This document shows positions 1 through 6,419 of a stretch of DNA of 7,778 nt, in pieces; the first letter of the stretch is position 1; every line of letters begins with the position of its first letter. Origin of the DNA: Lentimicrobiaceae bacterium. Its GTDB lineage: Bacteria > Bacteroidota > Bacteroidia > Bacteroidales > SKPS01. A model generated the notes under the pieces. The model ran no database searches, had not been told where the DNA came from, and saw only the letters and a list, made by a program, of their open reading frames with translations. A program made the position numbers and the translations under genes. The stretch covers positions 1-7,778 of the forward strand of contig SKPS01000195.1 in NCBI GenBank assembly GCA_007119395.1. Reading direction: 5' to 3'.

Positions 1-243
1 ACCCGGGTGTTCAACAAAACCGTATATCCAAATGGCCGGCAGAGTGTCTGCATACCATATATATAGGGGCACTGAATCAACCACAAGTGACCCCTCCGGA
101 TCAACTTCAGTGTGATCGGCAAATTGTGAGGCCAGACCATAGGGTGTATGATGTGGGTAGAGGTTTTGCCCTTCCAACACCGCAGTGCAGGCCAGTAACC
201 CCAATATCAACGCAAAAACCAGCAACAAAGGGTATCTGTTCAT
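1..243 (-). CDS. Partial lipoprotein of unknown function (N-terminal 81 residues)
   Basis: An open frame starts with ATG at 243 and runs without a stop off the left edge, so only the N-terminus is seen. Residues 1-18 form a short basic start (MNRY) and a hydrophobic core, followed by a lipobox LLAC with Cys19 as the likely lipidated residue; this indicates signal peptidase II processing and export. The mature part begins TAVLEGQNLYPHH and is rich in aromatic and acidic residues (for example PLYIWYAD near residues 59-66), with no motif I recognise. It lies 71 bp downstream of the VWA lipoprotein gene on the same strand, so the two may be co-transcribed, although a 12-bp hairpin sits between them. 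The gene is real with good likelihood because signal peptide and lipobox are in one frame; the function cannot be given. Confidence 0.72.
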   Translation of the reverse strand, partial: MNRYPLLLVFALILGLLACTAVLEGQNLYPHHTPYGLASQFADHTEVDPEGSLVVDSVPLYIWYADTLPAIWIYGFVEHPG

Positions 244-260
244 GACCTGATCTGATACAG

Positions 261-290
261 ATATGGCTGCCGGGTTTGCGGCAGCCATAT
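261..290 (-). terminator. Perfect 12-bp hairpin between two lipoprotein genes (terminator or attenuator candidate)
   Basis: Positions 261-272 and 279-290 are exact reverse complements and enclose a 6-nt loop. The stem is G+C-rich in its centre (GGCTGCC). It lies 24 bp after the stop of the VWA gene and 17 bp before the ATG of the next gene. On the minus strand the stem is followed by CTGTATCAGATC, with no U-run, so it is not a classical intrinsic terminator. It could instead limit read-through, protect the upstream mRNA 3' end, or adjust expression of the second gene. The structure itself is certain; the role is inferred. Confidence 0.5.
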
Positions 291-314
291 GCTGTTTGAA
301 TTGTTGGGTATTGC

Positions 315-1271
315 TTAATACGAAATCATTTTTTCAGCTTTGCCTTGATGGCCTTGGTAGTAAACGGTTACCCGGATGGTTGCATTCGATTTTGCTCCCC
401 ATGGGAAGCCAATCACCACGGCACTGCTCAGCTGGCCATTCACGTACTGATACATCTGCTGCAGGTCGGCAGGGTCCGGGGTCCAGTAATAACGACCTCC
501 GGTAGTGTCAGCGATATGTCGCAGTGTAGCTGTATCGGGGATATAGGTGGGTGTGCCACCAAATCCAAGTGTATAAATCGGGATTTGCAACTGCAAGGCT
601 GTGCTGATAACAGAATCAACATTGTGTGGAGGTCTGTTGTTGACACCATCGGTGAACCCCAGTACGGCCGGCAATACGTTGGGGGTGTTGGCTACCTCAG
701 CATCAGCATTCACCAGCCCCACAATACAAGCCTCATAAAAAGCAGTGGCACCACCCAGCGAGAGCGAGCTGTCAACAGCAGCGTACAGCAATACCGTATC
801 AGCCGTGAAAGACTGTACAACATGCACTATATTGTCAAACTTAATAATCTCCACCTTGTCTGTTAATCCTTTCAGTGAGATGAAAGTCTTCACAGCAGCC
901 TCCATGGCAGGAACAAACGCTGTGTCAAAATACATGCTGCCGGAATAGTCCATGGTGAGCGCAGCCGCAATGGGGGTGGGAGTTCCCGGAGTGGACTGCA
1001 GCGAAAAACCGCCAATACCGGTGGTCTGCCCCTCGTGAATTACATCAATCCTCATGTTGGATGCATTGATGTCTTTGATCGGATTACCCGATAAATCGGT
1101 CACCGATACAAACATTGTAATCTTACCATCCTTCAGTAAAATCCTCGGAATGGTTACATCGATTCCATCAACCTGCTTGATCGGGATGAAGGATTCGTCT
1201 TTGTTGCAGCCTACGAAAAACATCGTAGCCGACAAGGCCAACACGGCCAAAAGTGTGAAAATCTTTCTCAT
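315..1271 (-). CDS. Von Willebrand factor A (VWA) domain lipoprotein
   Basis: This 318-residue protein is an exported lipoprotein with a metal-binding VWA domain. Residues 1-21 are a signal peptide ending in the lipobox FVGC, with Cys22 as the lipidated residue. Residues about 40-95 look like a short beta-rich domain (VSVTDLSGNPIKDI resembles the region before VWA in related secreted proteins). The VWA domain spans about 100-285 and has a complete MIDAS site: D108-x-S110-x-S112 in DYSGSM, T176 in GGATAF and D208 in FTDG. Such domains bind Mg2+ or Mn2+ and usually mediate protein contacts; no enzyme domain is attached. The tail (about 286-318) is a short beta-like segment. It heads a leftward pair with the lipoprotein gene at the window edge. 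A promoter-like element lies about 130 bp upstream. The partner protein is not evident, and nothing here shows a MoxR or BatA-type operon. Confidence 0.88.
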   Translation of the reverse strand: MRKIFTLLAVLALSATMFFVGCNKDESFIPIKQVDGIDVTIPRILLKDGKITMFVSVTDLSGNPIKDINASNMRIDVIHEGQTTGIGGFSLQSTPGTPTPIAAALTMDYSGSMYFDTAFVPAMEAAVKTFISLKGLTDKVEIIKFDNIVHVVQSFTADTVLLYAAVDSSLSLGGATAFYEACIVGLVNADAEVANTPNVLPAVLGFTDGVNNRPPHNVDSVISTALQLQIPIYTLGFGGTPTYIPDTATLRHIADTTGGRYYWTPDPADLQQMYQYVNGQLSSAVVIGFPWGAKSNATIRVTVYYQGHQGKAEKMISY

Positions 1272-1401
1272 AATAGTGTGTTTTTGTTATGGGTACTTTT
1301 GTTCAATGGTTCTTTCTTCAGATGAGTTATAACACTTAAGACAAGTTAATTCGACGTTCAAGCAAAAAGGTAAGGGCAAGGAGGGTGCTTTTTCAACGCG
1401 A

Positions 1402-1432
1402 TAAAGATAGTGTATTTCCCCTTACAATGCAA
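1402..1432 (-). promoter_or_regulatory. Promoter candidate for the VWA lipoprotein gene
   Basis: Read on the minus strand, TTG (1432-1430) is followed by exactly 20 nt and then TATCTTTA (1409-1402). This matches the Bacteroidetes sigma factor consensus (TTG at -33, TAnnTTTG at -7) except for the last base of the -7 box. The predicted transcript would start near 1395 and carry a leader of about 125 nt. The 20-nt spacing is the same as in the manC promoter in this window, which adds some weight. Confidence 0.45.
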
Positions 1433-1515
1433 CATAAATCCCGATATATTTGAAAAAAAATGCATCGCTTCTCCTTATAGCATTAGCATTCAATCGCTTA
1501 CACTGTTGTAAATGA

Positions 1516-1551
1516 ACAGTCGGCCATTCTTTATGCTGAATGGCCGACTGT
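1516..1551 (-). terminator. Probable transcription terminator after dpp7
   Basis: Positions 1516-1529 and 1538-1551 form a perfect 14-bp stem (core CGGCCATTC) with an 8-nt loop. It lies 113 nt after the dpp7 stop codon and before the promoter candidate of the next gene, where a terminator is expected. On the minus strand the stem is followed by TCATTTACAAC, which is only weakly U-rich; on the plus strand it is followed by AATTTTGATT. It may work as a weak bidirectional terminator or as an mRNA-stabilising 3' structure. Confidence 0.6.
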
Positions 1552-1664
1552 AATTTTGATTGACTCTGTCTCTTTTCTACACGTTGGACATGTTTCTTAG
1601 AGCATTGCAGATGCGGTGCATTACTGCTCTGAGGGATTGGCTGTTCGACGGGGCAACCCTGGGA

Positions 1665-3902
1665 TTATCTCGTTGGCACCGGATACTCCGGTGTGATCTC
1701 CTTTTTCGATTCCGGCGGTGTGGTTTCAATTACTGAAGACCTGACCGGGCGAGTAGATACGATGTTCATCTCTTTAAGCAGGTGCCCTGCGTTTCCGAAT
1801 TTTTCAATCACAAAGAGCACATAACGCATGTCTACATTGATGGTTCTTTGCACATTGGGTTCAAAGTGGATGTCGCCGCTCAGGGCTTCCCAGTTGCCGT
1901 CGAAGGCGAGTCCTACCAGTTCACCTTTCCCATTGATCACCGGACTGCCACTGTTACCTCCTGTGATGTCATGGTCAGTGAGAAAATTCACAGGCATACG
2001 ACCATCTTTCATGGCATAGGGGCCAAAATCCCGTTTTTCGTAGAGCTCTTTGAGCAGGTCAGGCACTACGAACTCCCAGTTGTCAGGATCCTCTTTTTCC
2101 ATGATACCGGTCATGGTGGTCAGGTAGTGGTAATCGACTGCATCTGCGGGGCTGTATCCTTTCACCGAACCAAACGTAATGCGCATGGTGAAGTTGGCAT
2201 CAGGGTAAAACTCTTTGTGGCTGTCCATCTCGCGCAAAGCAGCAATAAACAGACGGCGGTTTCTGTTTAGCTTCAAGTCGTTGGCATTAATTTCATCTTG
2301 CATGGCTTCCCAGCTCTCAAGAAATGCCGAGGCGAGCTGAAACAGGGGATCCCTTTCGATCACTCTTGGATTACGGCGATTGAGTGCTTCCATGATCTTA
2401 TCATGGCTGGTGAAGAAGGTTCTGCGGAATACCCTTTGAGCATAACCGCTAAAGTCACCATTGTTTCGGCTTCCAAGCCTGCGTAACATTTCAGGCTGCT
2501 GGTGTTGAGGAACCATCTCGTAGTATATTTGTAGCATGCCAGCCAGCAGCTTCTGATCGGTAGGCACATTCAGGTCTTTGAAAAGATTCTCAATGTGGCG
2601 CCCTACCCTCTCCAGGTAGTCGTCGGTGCGCTCGTCGGTTACCCTGTCACTCTTCAGGTAGTTAACATACCCATTGAGTTGTCCGGCCAACGCGAGAAGC
2701 TCGCTACCTGTACGATACGCTTCAATAAAAGCATAACGTTTCACATTGTATGCTTCCATGGCCTGGTACACTTCTTCCATCTCCTGCAGCATGGTTCCGT
2801 ATTTCACTATCCTGTCGGGATCTTCCATAATCCAGTCACTTAACCGCTCTTCGAGCTCCCTCTTGCTGTCGGCAACCTGCAGGCGTTGCAGCGCTTCACC
2901 CATGCCCATAAAATTCTTCCAGTAGTTGGAGATTCTGGCATATTTTGAAGCGTACTGAATCCGCACAGCCGGGTCTGCCTGCATATCTTCCATGATGATA
3001 TCCATTTTCTTTTTCCGGATGTCAACACGAGTTGGGTAGGTTGACCTGATGTTAAGGTCGATGCCCCAGGAGGTGAGGTACCTATCGGTGCCACCGGGGT
3101 ATCCCAGGATCATGGAAAAATCACCTTCCTGCACTCCGGCGATAGAGATTGGAAGGAAGTGGTTGGGTCTGTAAGGCACATTCTCTTCTGCATAAGGAGC
3201 AGGTTTGCCATCGGGGCCCATATAGACCCTGAAGAGCGCAAAGTCACCGGTGTGGCGAGGCCACATCCAATTGTCGGTGTCAGCACCAAATTTTCCGATG
3301 GAACTGGGGGGCGCACCCACCAAGCGTACATCTGTAAATACTTCATAAATAAAGAGATAGTACTCATTTCCGGCATAAAACTCTCGTACTGAACCTTGAT
3401 AATGGGTCTCTTCAGTGGCCTCACGCGCAATCTGCCCCATTAAGCGGTTCACCTCAGCCCTACGCTCAGCTTCATCAGTGATATCACTTACAGCATCCAA
3501 TATGCGCTCCGTTACATCTTCCATCCGAATCAGAAAACTGGCCGTCAATCCCGAAGCGGGCAACTCATCCTCGCGAGTCATCGCCCAGAAACCCTCGGTG
3601 AGATAGTCGTTCTCAGTGGAACTTAAGCTTTGTATGTTTCCATAACCACAATGGTGGTTGGTGAGTAGCAGCCCTTCAGCCGATATCATCTCTCCGGTAC
3701 AACCACGACCAAAAATAACGATGGCATCCTTCAGTGATGCCTGGTTCACCGAATAAATCTCCTCAGGCGTTAACTGCAAACCACGCTGTTGCAATTCAGC
3801 ATAATCCAACCTGTGAATCAACTTCGGCAACCACATCCCCTCATCGGAACGCACCGGACCCCAAAGGGCCAACAAAAGCAATAATGCCAATAATCTCCTC
3901 AT
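1665..3902 (-). CDS. dpp7: S46 family dipeptidyl-peptidase, DPP7 type (serine peptidase)
   Basis: This periplasmic serine peptidase removes dipeptides from the N-terminus of peptides. Numbered from the ATG at 3902 (745 residues), residues 1-19 are a signal peptide with a long Leu/Ala core, and the mature protein starts at DEGMWLP, the usual S46 start. The catalytic triad is visible: His84 in TNHHCGY, Asp220 in RHTGDF and Ser651 in GGNSGSP. The residue 18 positions after the catalytic Ser is Gly669 (FDGN). In the family, Gly here marks DPP7-like enzymes preferring hydrophobic P1 residues, while Arg marks DPP11, which cuts after Asp/Glu. Asp668 and the DNWMWPR motif (about 210-216) bind the substrate amino terminus. 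A helical domain lies between the two halves of the protease fold. The last roughly 30 residues are a Pro-, Glu- and Lys-rich tail beyond the usual family end. It starts 22 bp after manC and is likely co-transcribed with it. A GTG directly upstream (3905) is a possible alternative start. Confidence 0.95.
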   Translation of the reverse strand: MRRLLALLLLLALWGPVRSDEGMWLPKLIHRLDYAELQQRGLQLTPEEIYSVNQASLKDAIVIFGRGCTGEMISAEGLLLTNHHCGYGNIQSLSSTENDYLTEGFWAMTREDELPASGLTASFLIRMEDVTERILDAVSDITDEAERRAEVNRLMGQIAREATEETHYQGSVREFYAGNEYYLFIYEVFTDVRLVGAPPSSIGKFGADTDNWMWPRHTGDFALFRVYMGPDGKPAPYAEENVPYRPNHFLPISIAGVQEGDFSMILGYPGGTDRYLTSWGIDLNIRSTYPTRVDIRKKKMDIIMEDMQADPAVRIQYASKYARISNYWKNFMGMGEALQRLQVADSKRELEERLSDWIMEDPDRIVKYGTMLQEMEEVYQAMEAYNVKRYAFIEAYRTGSELLALAGQLNGYVNYLKSDRVTDERTDDYLERVGRHIENLFKDLNVPTDQKLLAGMLQIYYEMVPQHQQPEMLRRLGSRNNGDFSGYAQRVFRRTFFTSHDKIMEALNRRNPRVIERDPLFQLASAFLESWEAMQDEINANDLKLNRNRRLFIAALREMDSHKEFYPDANFTMRITFGSVKGYSPADAVDYHYLTTMTGIMEKEDPDNWEFVVPDLLKELYEKRDFGPYAMKDGRMPVNFLTDHDITGGNSGSPVINGKGELVGLAFDGNWEALSGDIHFEPNVQRTINVDMRYVLFVIEKFGNAGHLLKEMNIVSTRPVRSSVIETTPPESKKEITPEYPVPTR

Positions 3903-3908
3903 CACAAT

Positions 3909-3913
3909 CTCCT
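3909..3913 (-). promoter_or_regulatory. Ribosome binding site that decides the dpp7 start
   Basis: On the minus strand AGGAG (within AAAAGGAG) lies 6 nt before ATG at 3902 but only 3 nt before the adjacent GTG at 3905. The spacing favours the ATG and a 745-residue product. A clear Shine-Dalgarno sequence stands out because the other genes in this window lack one, as is common in Bacteroidetes. Confidence 0.65.
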
Positions 3914-3924
3914 TTTAATGTTTG

Positions 3925-5016
3925 TTAAACGAACTGTTCACCGTTTTTTTCCCGCACCTCATTCACATAATGACGAATATGCTGTTCATCCTCCTTGCGA
4001 CAAATCAACAACATATTGTTCTCTTCAACAACAATATAGCCATCCAGCTTTTGCACTACTGCGATCTTTTCCTTTGGCAGGTGCACGATGCAATCATGTG
4101 AATCATACAGCTGCACTTTTCCACCAATCACGGCATTGCGTTCTGCGGTTTGGGGGGTATGTTCATAGAGCGAACCCCAGGTGCCCAGATCCGACCAGCC
4201 AAAATCAGCCATAAACACAAGCACATTATCGGCCTTCTCCATGACGCCGTAGTCAATTGAAATATTTGTGCATACCGAATACGCTTTGCTGATAAAAGCG
4301 TCTTCTTCGGAAGTGTTATAAGACTCATCACCCTCACGGAATACCGTTGAAACTTCCGGGAGGTATTTGTCAAATGCCTCGATAATGCTGTTCGCTTTCC
4401 AGATAAAGATTCCTGAATTCCACAGAAAGTCACCACTACTCAGAAACGATTTGGCCATCTCCAAAGCCGGCTTCTCAGTGAAGGTCTTCACCCGTCTGAT
4501 GCGTGGATTTTCAGGGAAAGGGACCTCCTCTTTAAACTGAATGTACCCATACCCAGTATCGGGTCGGTTGGGTTTGATCCCCAGAGTGAGCAAGTGCCCG
4601 TTTGATGCAGAAGCTTTCAGAGCCGAGCTGATCACCCGCAAAAAATTCTCCTCCTGCAAGATGACATGGTCACTGGGTGCAACCACCAGATTGGCTTCCG
4701 GATCTTTTTTGTGAATCTTAAAACTGGCATAGGCGATACAGGGGGCGGTATTCCTACGCGCCGGCTCGCAAAGAATCTGAGATTCATCCAGCATGGGAAG
4801 CTGCTCTTGCACCAGTTCACGGTAACGGGTATTGGTTACCACATAGATGTTTTCAGAAGGAATAATCTTCTCAAACCGTTTATAGGTCATTTGAATGAGG
4901 GTCTCCCCTGTACCCAGAATGTCTATAAACTGTTTTGGCCTGTTGGTGGTGCTGATAGGCCAGAATCGTACGCCTACGCCACCGGCCATGATAATGCAAT
5001 AGTGGTGTTTGTTCAT
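3925..5016 (-). CDS. manC: Mannose-1-phosphate guanylyltransferase (GDP-mannose pyrophosphorylase)
   Basis: This cytoplasmic enzyme makes GDP-mannose and pyrophosphate from mannose 1-phosphate and GTP, supplying mannose, and through it fucose or rhamnose, for envelope polysaccharides. The 363-residue protein is a nucleotidyltransferase fold throughout. Visible motifs are the pyrophosphorylase signature at 12-30 (GGVGVRFWP, then RPKQF with Lys28), EPARRNTAPC at 84-93, PSDH at 114-117 (metal and nucleotide site), the sugar loop around PDTGYGYI at 152-159, FTEKP at 179-183, LWNSGIF at 198-204, and DYGVMEKA followed by GWSDLGTW. There is no C-terminal cupin phosphomannose isomerase domain, so it is the short monofunctional form, and the length fits that. 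The ATG at 5016 leads straight into the first beta strand. Upstream is a strong promoter match; downstream dpp7 follows after 22 bp. Cytoplasmic ManC and periplasmic DPP7 have no known functional link, so the pairing may be simple adjacency. Confidence 0.95.
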   Translation of the reverse strand: MNKHHYCIIMAGGVGVRFWPISTTNRPKQFIDILGTGETLIQMTYKRFEKIIPSENIYVVTNTRYRELVQEQLPMLDESQILCEPARRNTAPCIAYASFKIHKKDPEANLVVAPSDHVILQEENFLRVISSALKASASNGHLLTLGIKPNRPDTGYGYIQFKEEVPFPENPRIRRVKTFTEKPALEMAKSFLSSGDFLWNSGIFIWKANSIIEAFDKYLPEVSTVFREGDESYNTSEEDAFISKAYSVCTNISIDYGVMEKADNVLVFMADFGWSDLGTWGSLYEHTPQTAERNAVIGGKVQLYDSHDCIVHLPKEKIAVVQKLDGYIVVEENNMLLICRKEDEQHIRHYVNEVREKNGEQFV

Positions 5017-5067
5017 AATTGATGTGGTTGTTCATTCATGACTCAACTGTGAATCAATACGCTGAGC

Positions 5068-5119
5068 CATCCGACAAGCTTCGCATTGAAGCGCGCAAAA
5101 GTAGTGGTTTCATCCGACA
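5068..5119. repeat. Direct repeat of CATCCGACA on both sides of the manC -7 box
   Basis: The 9-mer CATCCGACA occurs at 5068-5076 and 5111-5119, 43 bp apart, about four helical turns. One copy falls in the promoter spacer between the -33 and -7 elements; the other lies about 15-20 nt inside the predicted transcript. This placement suits a repressor site pair, but two copies of a 9-mer could also arise by chance. Confidence 0.3.
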
Positions 5120-5126
5120 TATTCAA
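5096..5126 (-). promoter_or_regulatory. Bacteroidetes-type promoter for manC-dpp7
   Basis: On the minus strand TTG (5126-5124) is followed by exactly 20 nt and then TACTTTTG (5103-5096), a full match to TTG / TAnnTTTG. Transcription would start near 5089, giving a leader of about 73 nt before the manC ATG. The -33 element overlaps the stop codon of the small lipoprotein gene. A small hairpin (5078-5082 with 5088-5092) would lie at the 5' end of the transcript. This is the best promoter match in the window and indicates that manC-dpp7 can be expressed separately from the genes upstream. Confidence 0.65.
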
Positions 5127-5317
5127 CAATGTGAGTAATATAGAACCGGTTGGTGGGTTGATGGAGGAGGAGGAGTCACCACCTGTGTCCACCTGCGGCA
5201 CTCACAGCTTTTTCTTACGCTGCGACGTGTTCTGGCCTGGGAACTGCAAGCCACAAATAAGAAAGTTGCCAGTAGAAACAATAAGAACAACGTATTTCTT
5301 GAACGGAAGAGTGACAT
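5123..5317 (-). CDS. Small Cys-containing lipoprotein of unknown function
   Basis: A 64-residue frame starts with ATG at 5317. Residues 1-23 form a basic start (MSLFRSRN) and a strong hydrophobic core, then the lipobox FVAC with Cys24 as the likely lipidated residue. The mature peptide is only about 41 residues: a very basic stretch (ARTRRSVRKS), a Cys-x-Cys motif (CEC) followed by RRW, a run of four prolines and a final Cys. The frame can be extended upstream to ATG at 5419, but that would put about 34 residues before the signal peptide, so the internal start is preferred. It has a -7 promoter box about 100 bp upstream, at the dus stop codon, and its own stop overlaps the manC promoter. I recall small Bacteroidetes lipoproteins with a basic segment and a CxC element, but I cannot name a family. 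The gene is likely real; the function is unknown. Confidence 0.62.
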   Translation of the reverse strand: MSLFRSRNTLFLLFLLATFLFVACSSQARTRRSVRKSCECRRWTQVVTPPPPSTHQPVLYYSHC

Positions 5318-5416
5318 GACAGTTTGCTTTCTTTGATTCGATCCGGAATATGTTACAATGCCACAAATGGGCTTCGCTCCGGACAATTCTTGTTTTTCAT
5401 TCAGTCCTATTAGGGG

Positions 5417-5424
5417 CAAAGTTA
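5417..5424 (-). promoter_or_regulatory. -7 promoter element candidate for the small lipoprotein gene
   Basis: TAACTTTG on the minus strand matches TAnnTTTG fully; its first three bases are the dus stop codon TAA. No TTG is seen 19-22 nt upstream, so only half of the promoter is supported. The predicted leader to the ATG at 5317 would be about 90 nt. Confidence 0.35.
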
Positions 5425-6378
5425 ATCAAAAAGTGCGAGATCATTTTTGAAGGCTTCTGAAATGGCTGTTTTTATCTCCTGAGGTTTTGTTGACCTGCTG
5501 ATGCGGTACCATATCGTTTCCTGTTCTTTGAACCAATGGGAAAAGTAGAACCAGTACTCTTTGGTTTTGGCGGCAATCCGTTCCGGTCGCAATCCAGCCT
5601 CCCCGTATGCCCCCATCAATTCCTGCTGAAAAGAAAACAGGTGGTGTTTTGCCTCTTGAGGAGAAACCATTGAAGCACCTTTAATCATACCGGGCAAAAA
5701 AGGATTCATCAATACACCTCTTCCCAACATCCAGTCATCCACTCCCGCAAAGCGATGTTGCAGCCCTTTAAAATACTCCAACGTATTGATATCTCCATTG
5801 TACACCAGATGGTGTTGGGTAGCCTGCATCATCTGAGCAAAAGCTTGGTGGTCAGGTTCCCCATCATACTGCTGAACACCCAAACGGGGATGTACAATGA
5901 TCCGGTGCAAAGGATAGTTGTTAAACACCTTGATTATTGGCCACACTTCATCTTTTGAGTGCATCCCAAGCCTTATCTTCACCGAGAGGGGGAGTGCCAG
6001 ATGTGGCATCACATGGTCAAGCAATCTGTCAACCATATCGGGGAATGGGAGCAATCCGCACCCTCTTCGTTTCTTGGTTACCGTTGCTGAAGGGCACCCC
6101 ATGTTCAGGTTCACCTCACGGTATCCCAACCCGGCAATCGCTTCTGTGGTACGGAGAATGGCCTCTGCTTCGCTCCCCATGAGCTGAGGCACAAGGGTCA
6201 TCATTCCATCCTGATGTTCAGGTAATACATCCCTCAAATGACAACGGCGAACCTTCAGACCGGTCACTGCCGGCAAAAAGGGTGTCACACCTTCATCAAG
6301 CCCCTCGAAATATCGCTGCCATACATTCCGGAACAGATATCCTGTAACATCTTGCAGCGGCGCCAGTATCAATCGCAT
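5422..6378 (-). CDS. dus: tRNA-dihydrouridine synthase, DusC-like
   Basis: This FMN enzyme reduces uridines in the D-loop of tRNA to dihydrouridine with NADPH, in the cytoplasm. The 318-residue length is normal. The TIM-barrel part (about 1-235) shows ILAPLQDVT at 4-12, VPQLMGS at 63-69 (Gln65 at the flavin), NLNMGCPS at 90-97 with catalytic Cys95, SVKIRLG at 132-138 with flavin-binding Lys134, VHPR at 162-165 with His163, YNGDI at 193-197, and the phosphate-binding GRG at 219-221. The C-terminal helical part (about 245-318) binds tRNA. The start MRLILAP and the C-terminal pattern recall E. coli DusC more than DusA or DusB, but the target position in tRNA cannot be read from the sequence. The usual VHGR is VHPR here, and the loop after the catalytic Cys has an extra Cys107. 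It begins 41 bp after ribE and is probably co-transcribed with it. Confidence 0.92.
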   Translation of the reverse strand: MRLILAPLQDVTGYLFRNVWQRYFEGLDEGVTPFLPAVTGLKVRRCHLRDVLPEHQDGMMTLVPQLMGSEAEAILRTTEAIAGLGYREVNLNMGCPSATVTKKRRGCGLLPFPDMVDRLLDHVMPHLALPLSVKIRLGMHSKDEVWPIIKVFNNYPLHRIIVHPRLGVQQYDGEPDHQAFAQMMQATQHHLVYNGDINTLEYFKGLQHRFAGVDDWMLGRGVLMNPFLPGMIKGASMVSPQEAKHHLFSFQQELMGAYGEAGLRPERIAAKTKEYWFYFSHWFKEQETIWYRISRSTKPQEIKTAISEAFKNDLALFD

Positions 6379-6419
6379 TGCAGTGAACTCAGCTTAGCAA
6401 AACCCACAACACCATCACC

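Larger units (their letters stand above)
1272..1664. other. Intergenic region between dpp7 and the VWA gene
   Basis: No coding frame with credible features is seen in these 393 bp. The region is A+T-richer than its flanks. It holds a strong 14-bp hairpin (1516-1551) that probably ends dpp7 transcription, a Bacteroidetes-type promoter candidate (1402-1432) for the VWA gene, and a purine-rich run on the plus strand near 1366-1387. A weaker inverted repeat (1596-1604 with 1625-1633, one G-U pair) lies between the dpp7 stop and the main hairpin. Confidence 0.6.

Noticed and set aside
1596..1633. Second hairpin after dpp7 (9-bp arms with one G-U pair)
   Set aside because: The loop is 20 nt long, there is no U-run, and the nearby 14-bp hairpin explains termination better.
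5337..5383. Two near-identical copies of TTCGNTCCGGA upstream of the small lipoprotein gene
   Set aside because: The copies are 36 bp apart and differ by one base (A or C); each contains the palindrome TCCGGA, so the similarity is easily by chance and I give it no role.
5318..5419. Longer form of the small lipoprotein starting at 5419
   Set aside because: It would place about 34 polar residues before the signal peptide and remove its export logic; the start at 5317 is simpler.
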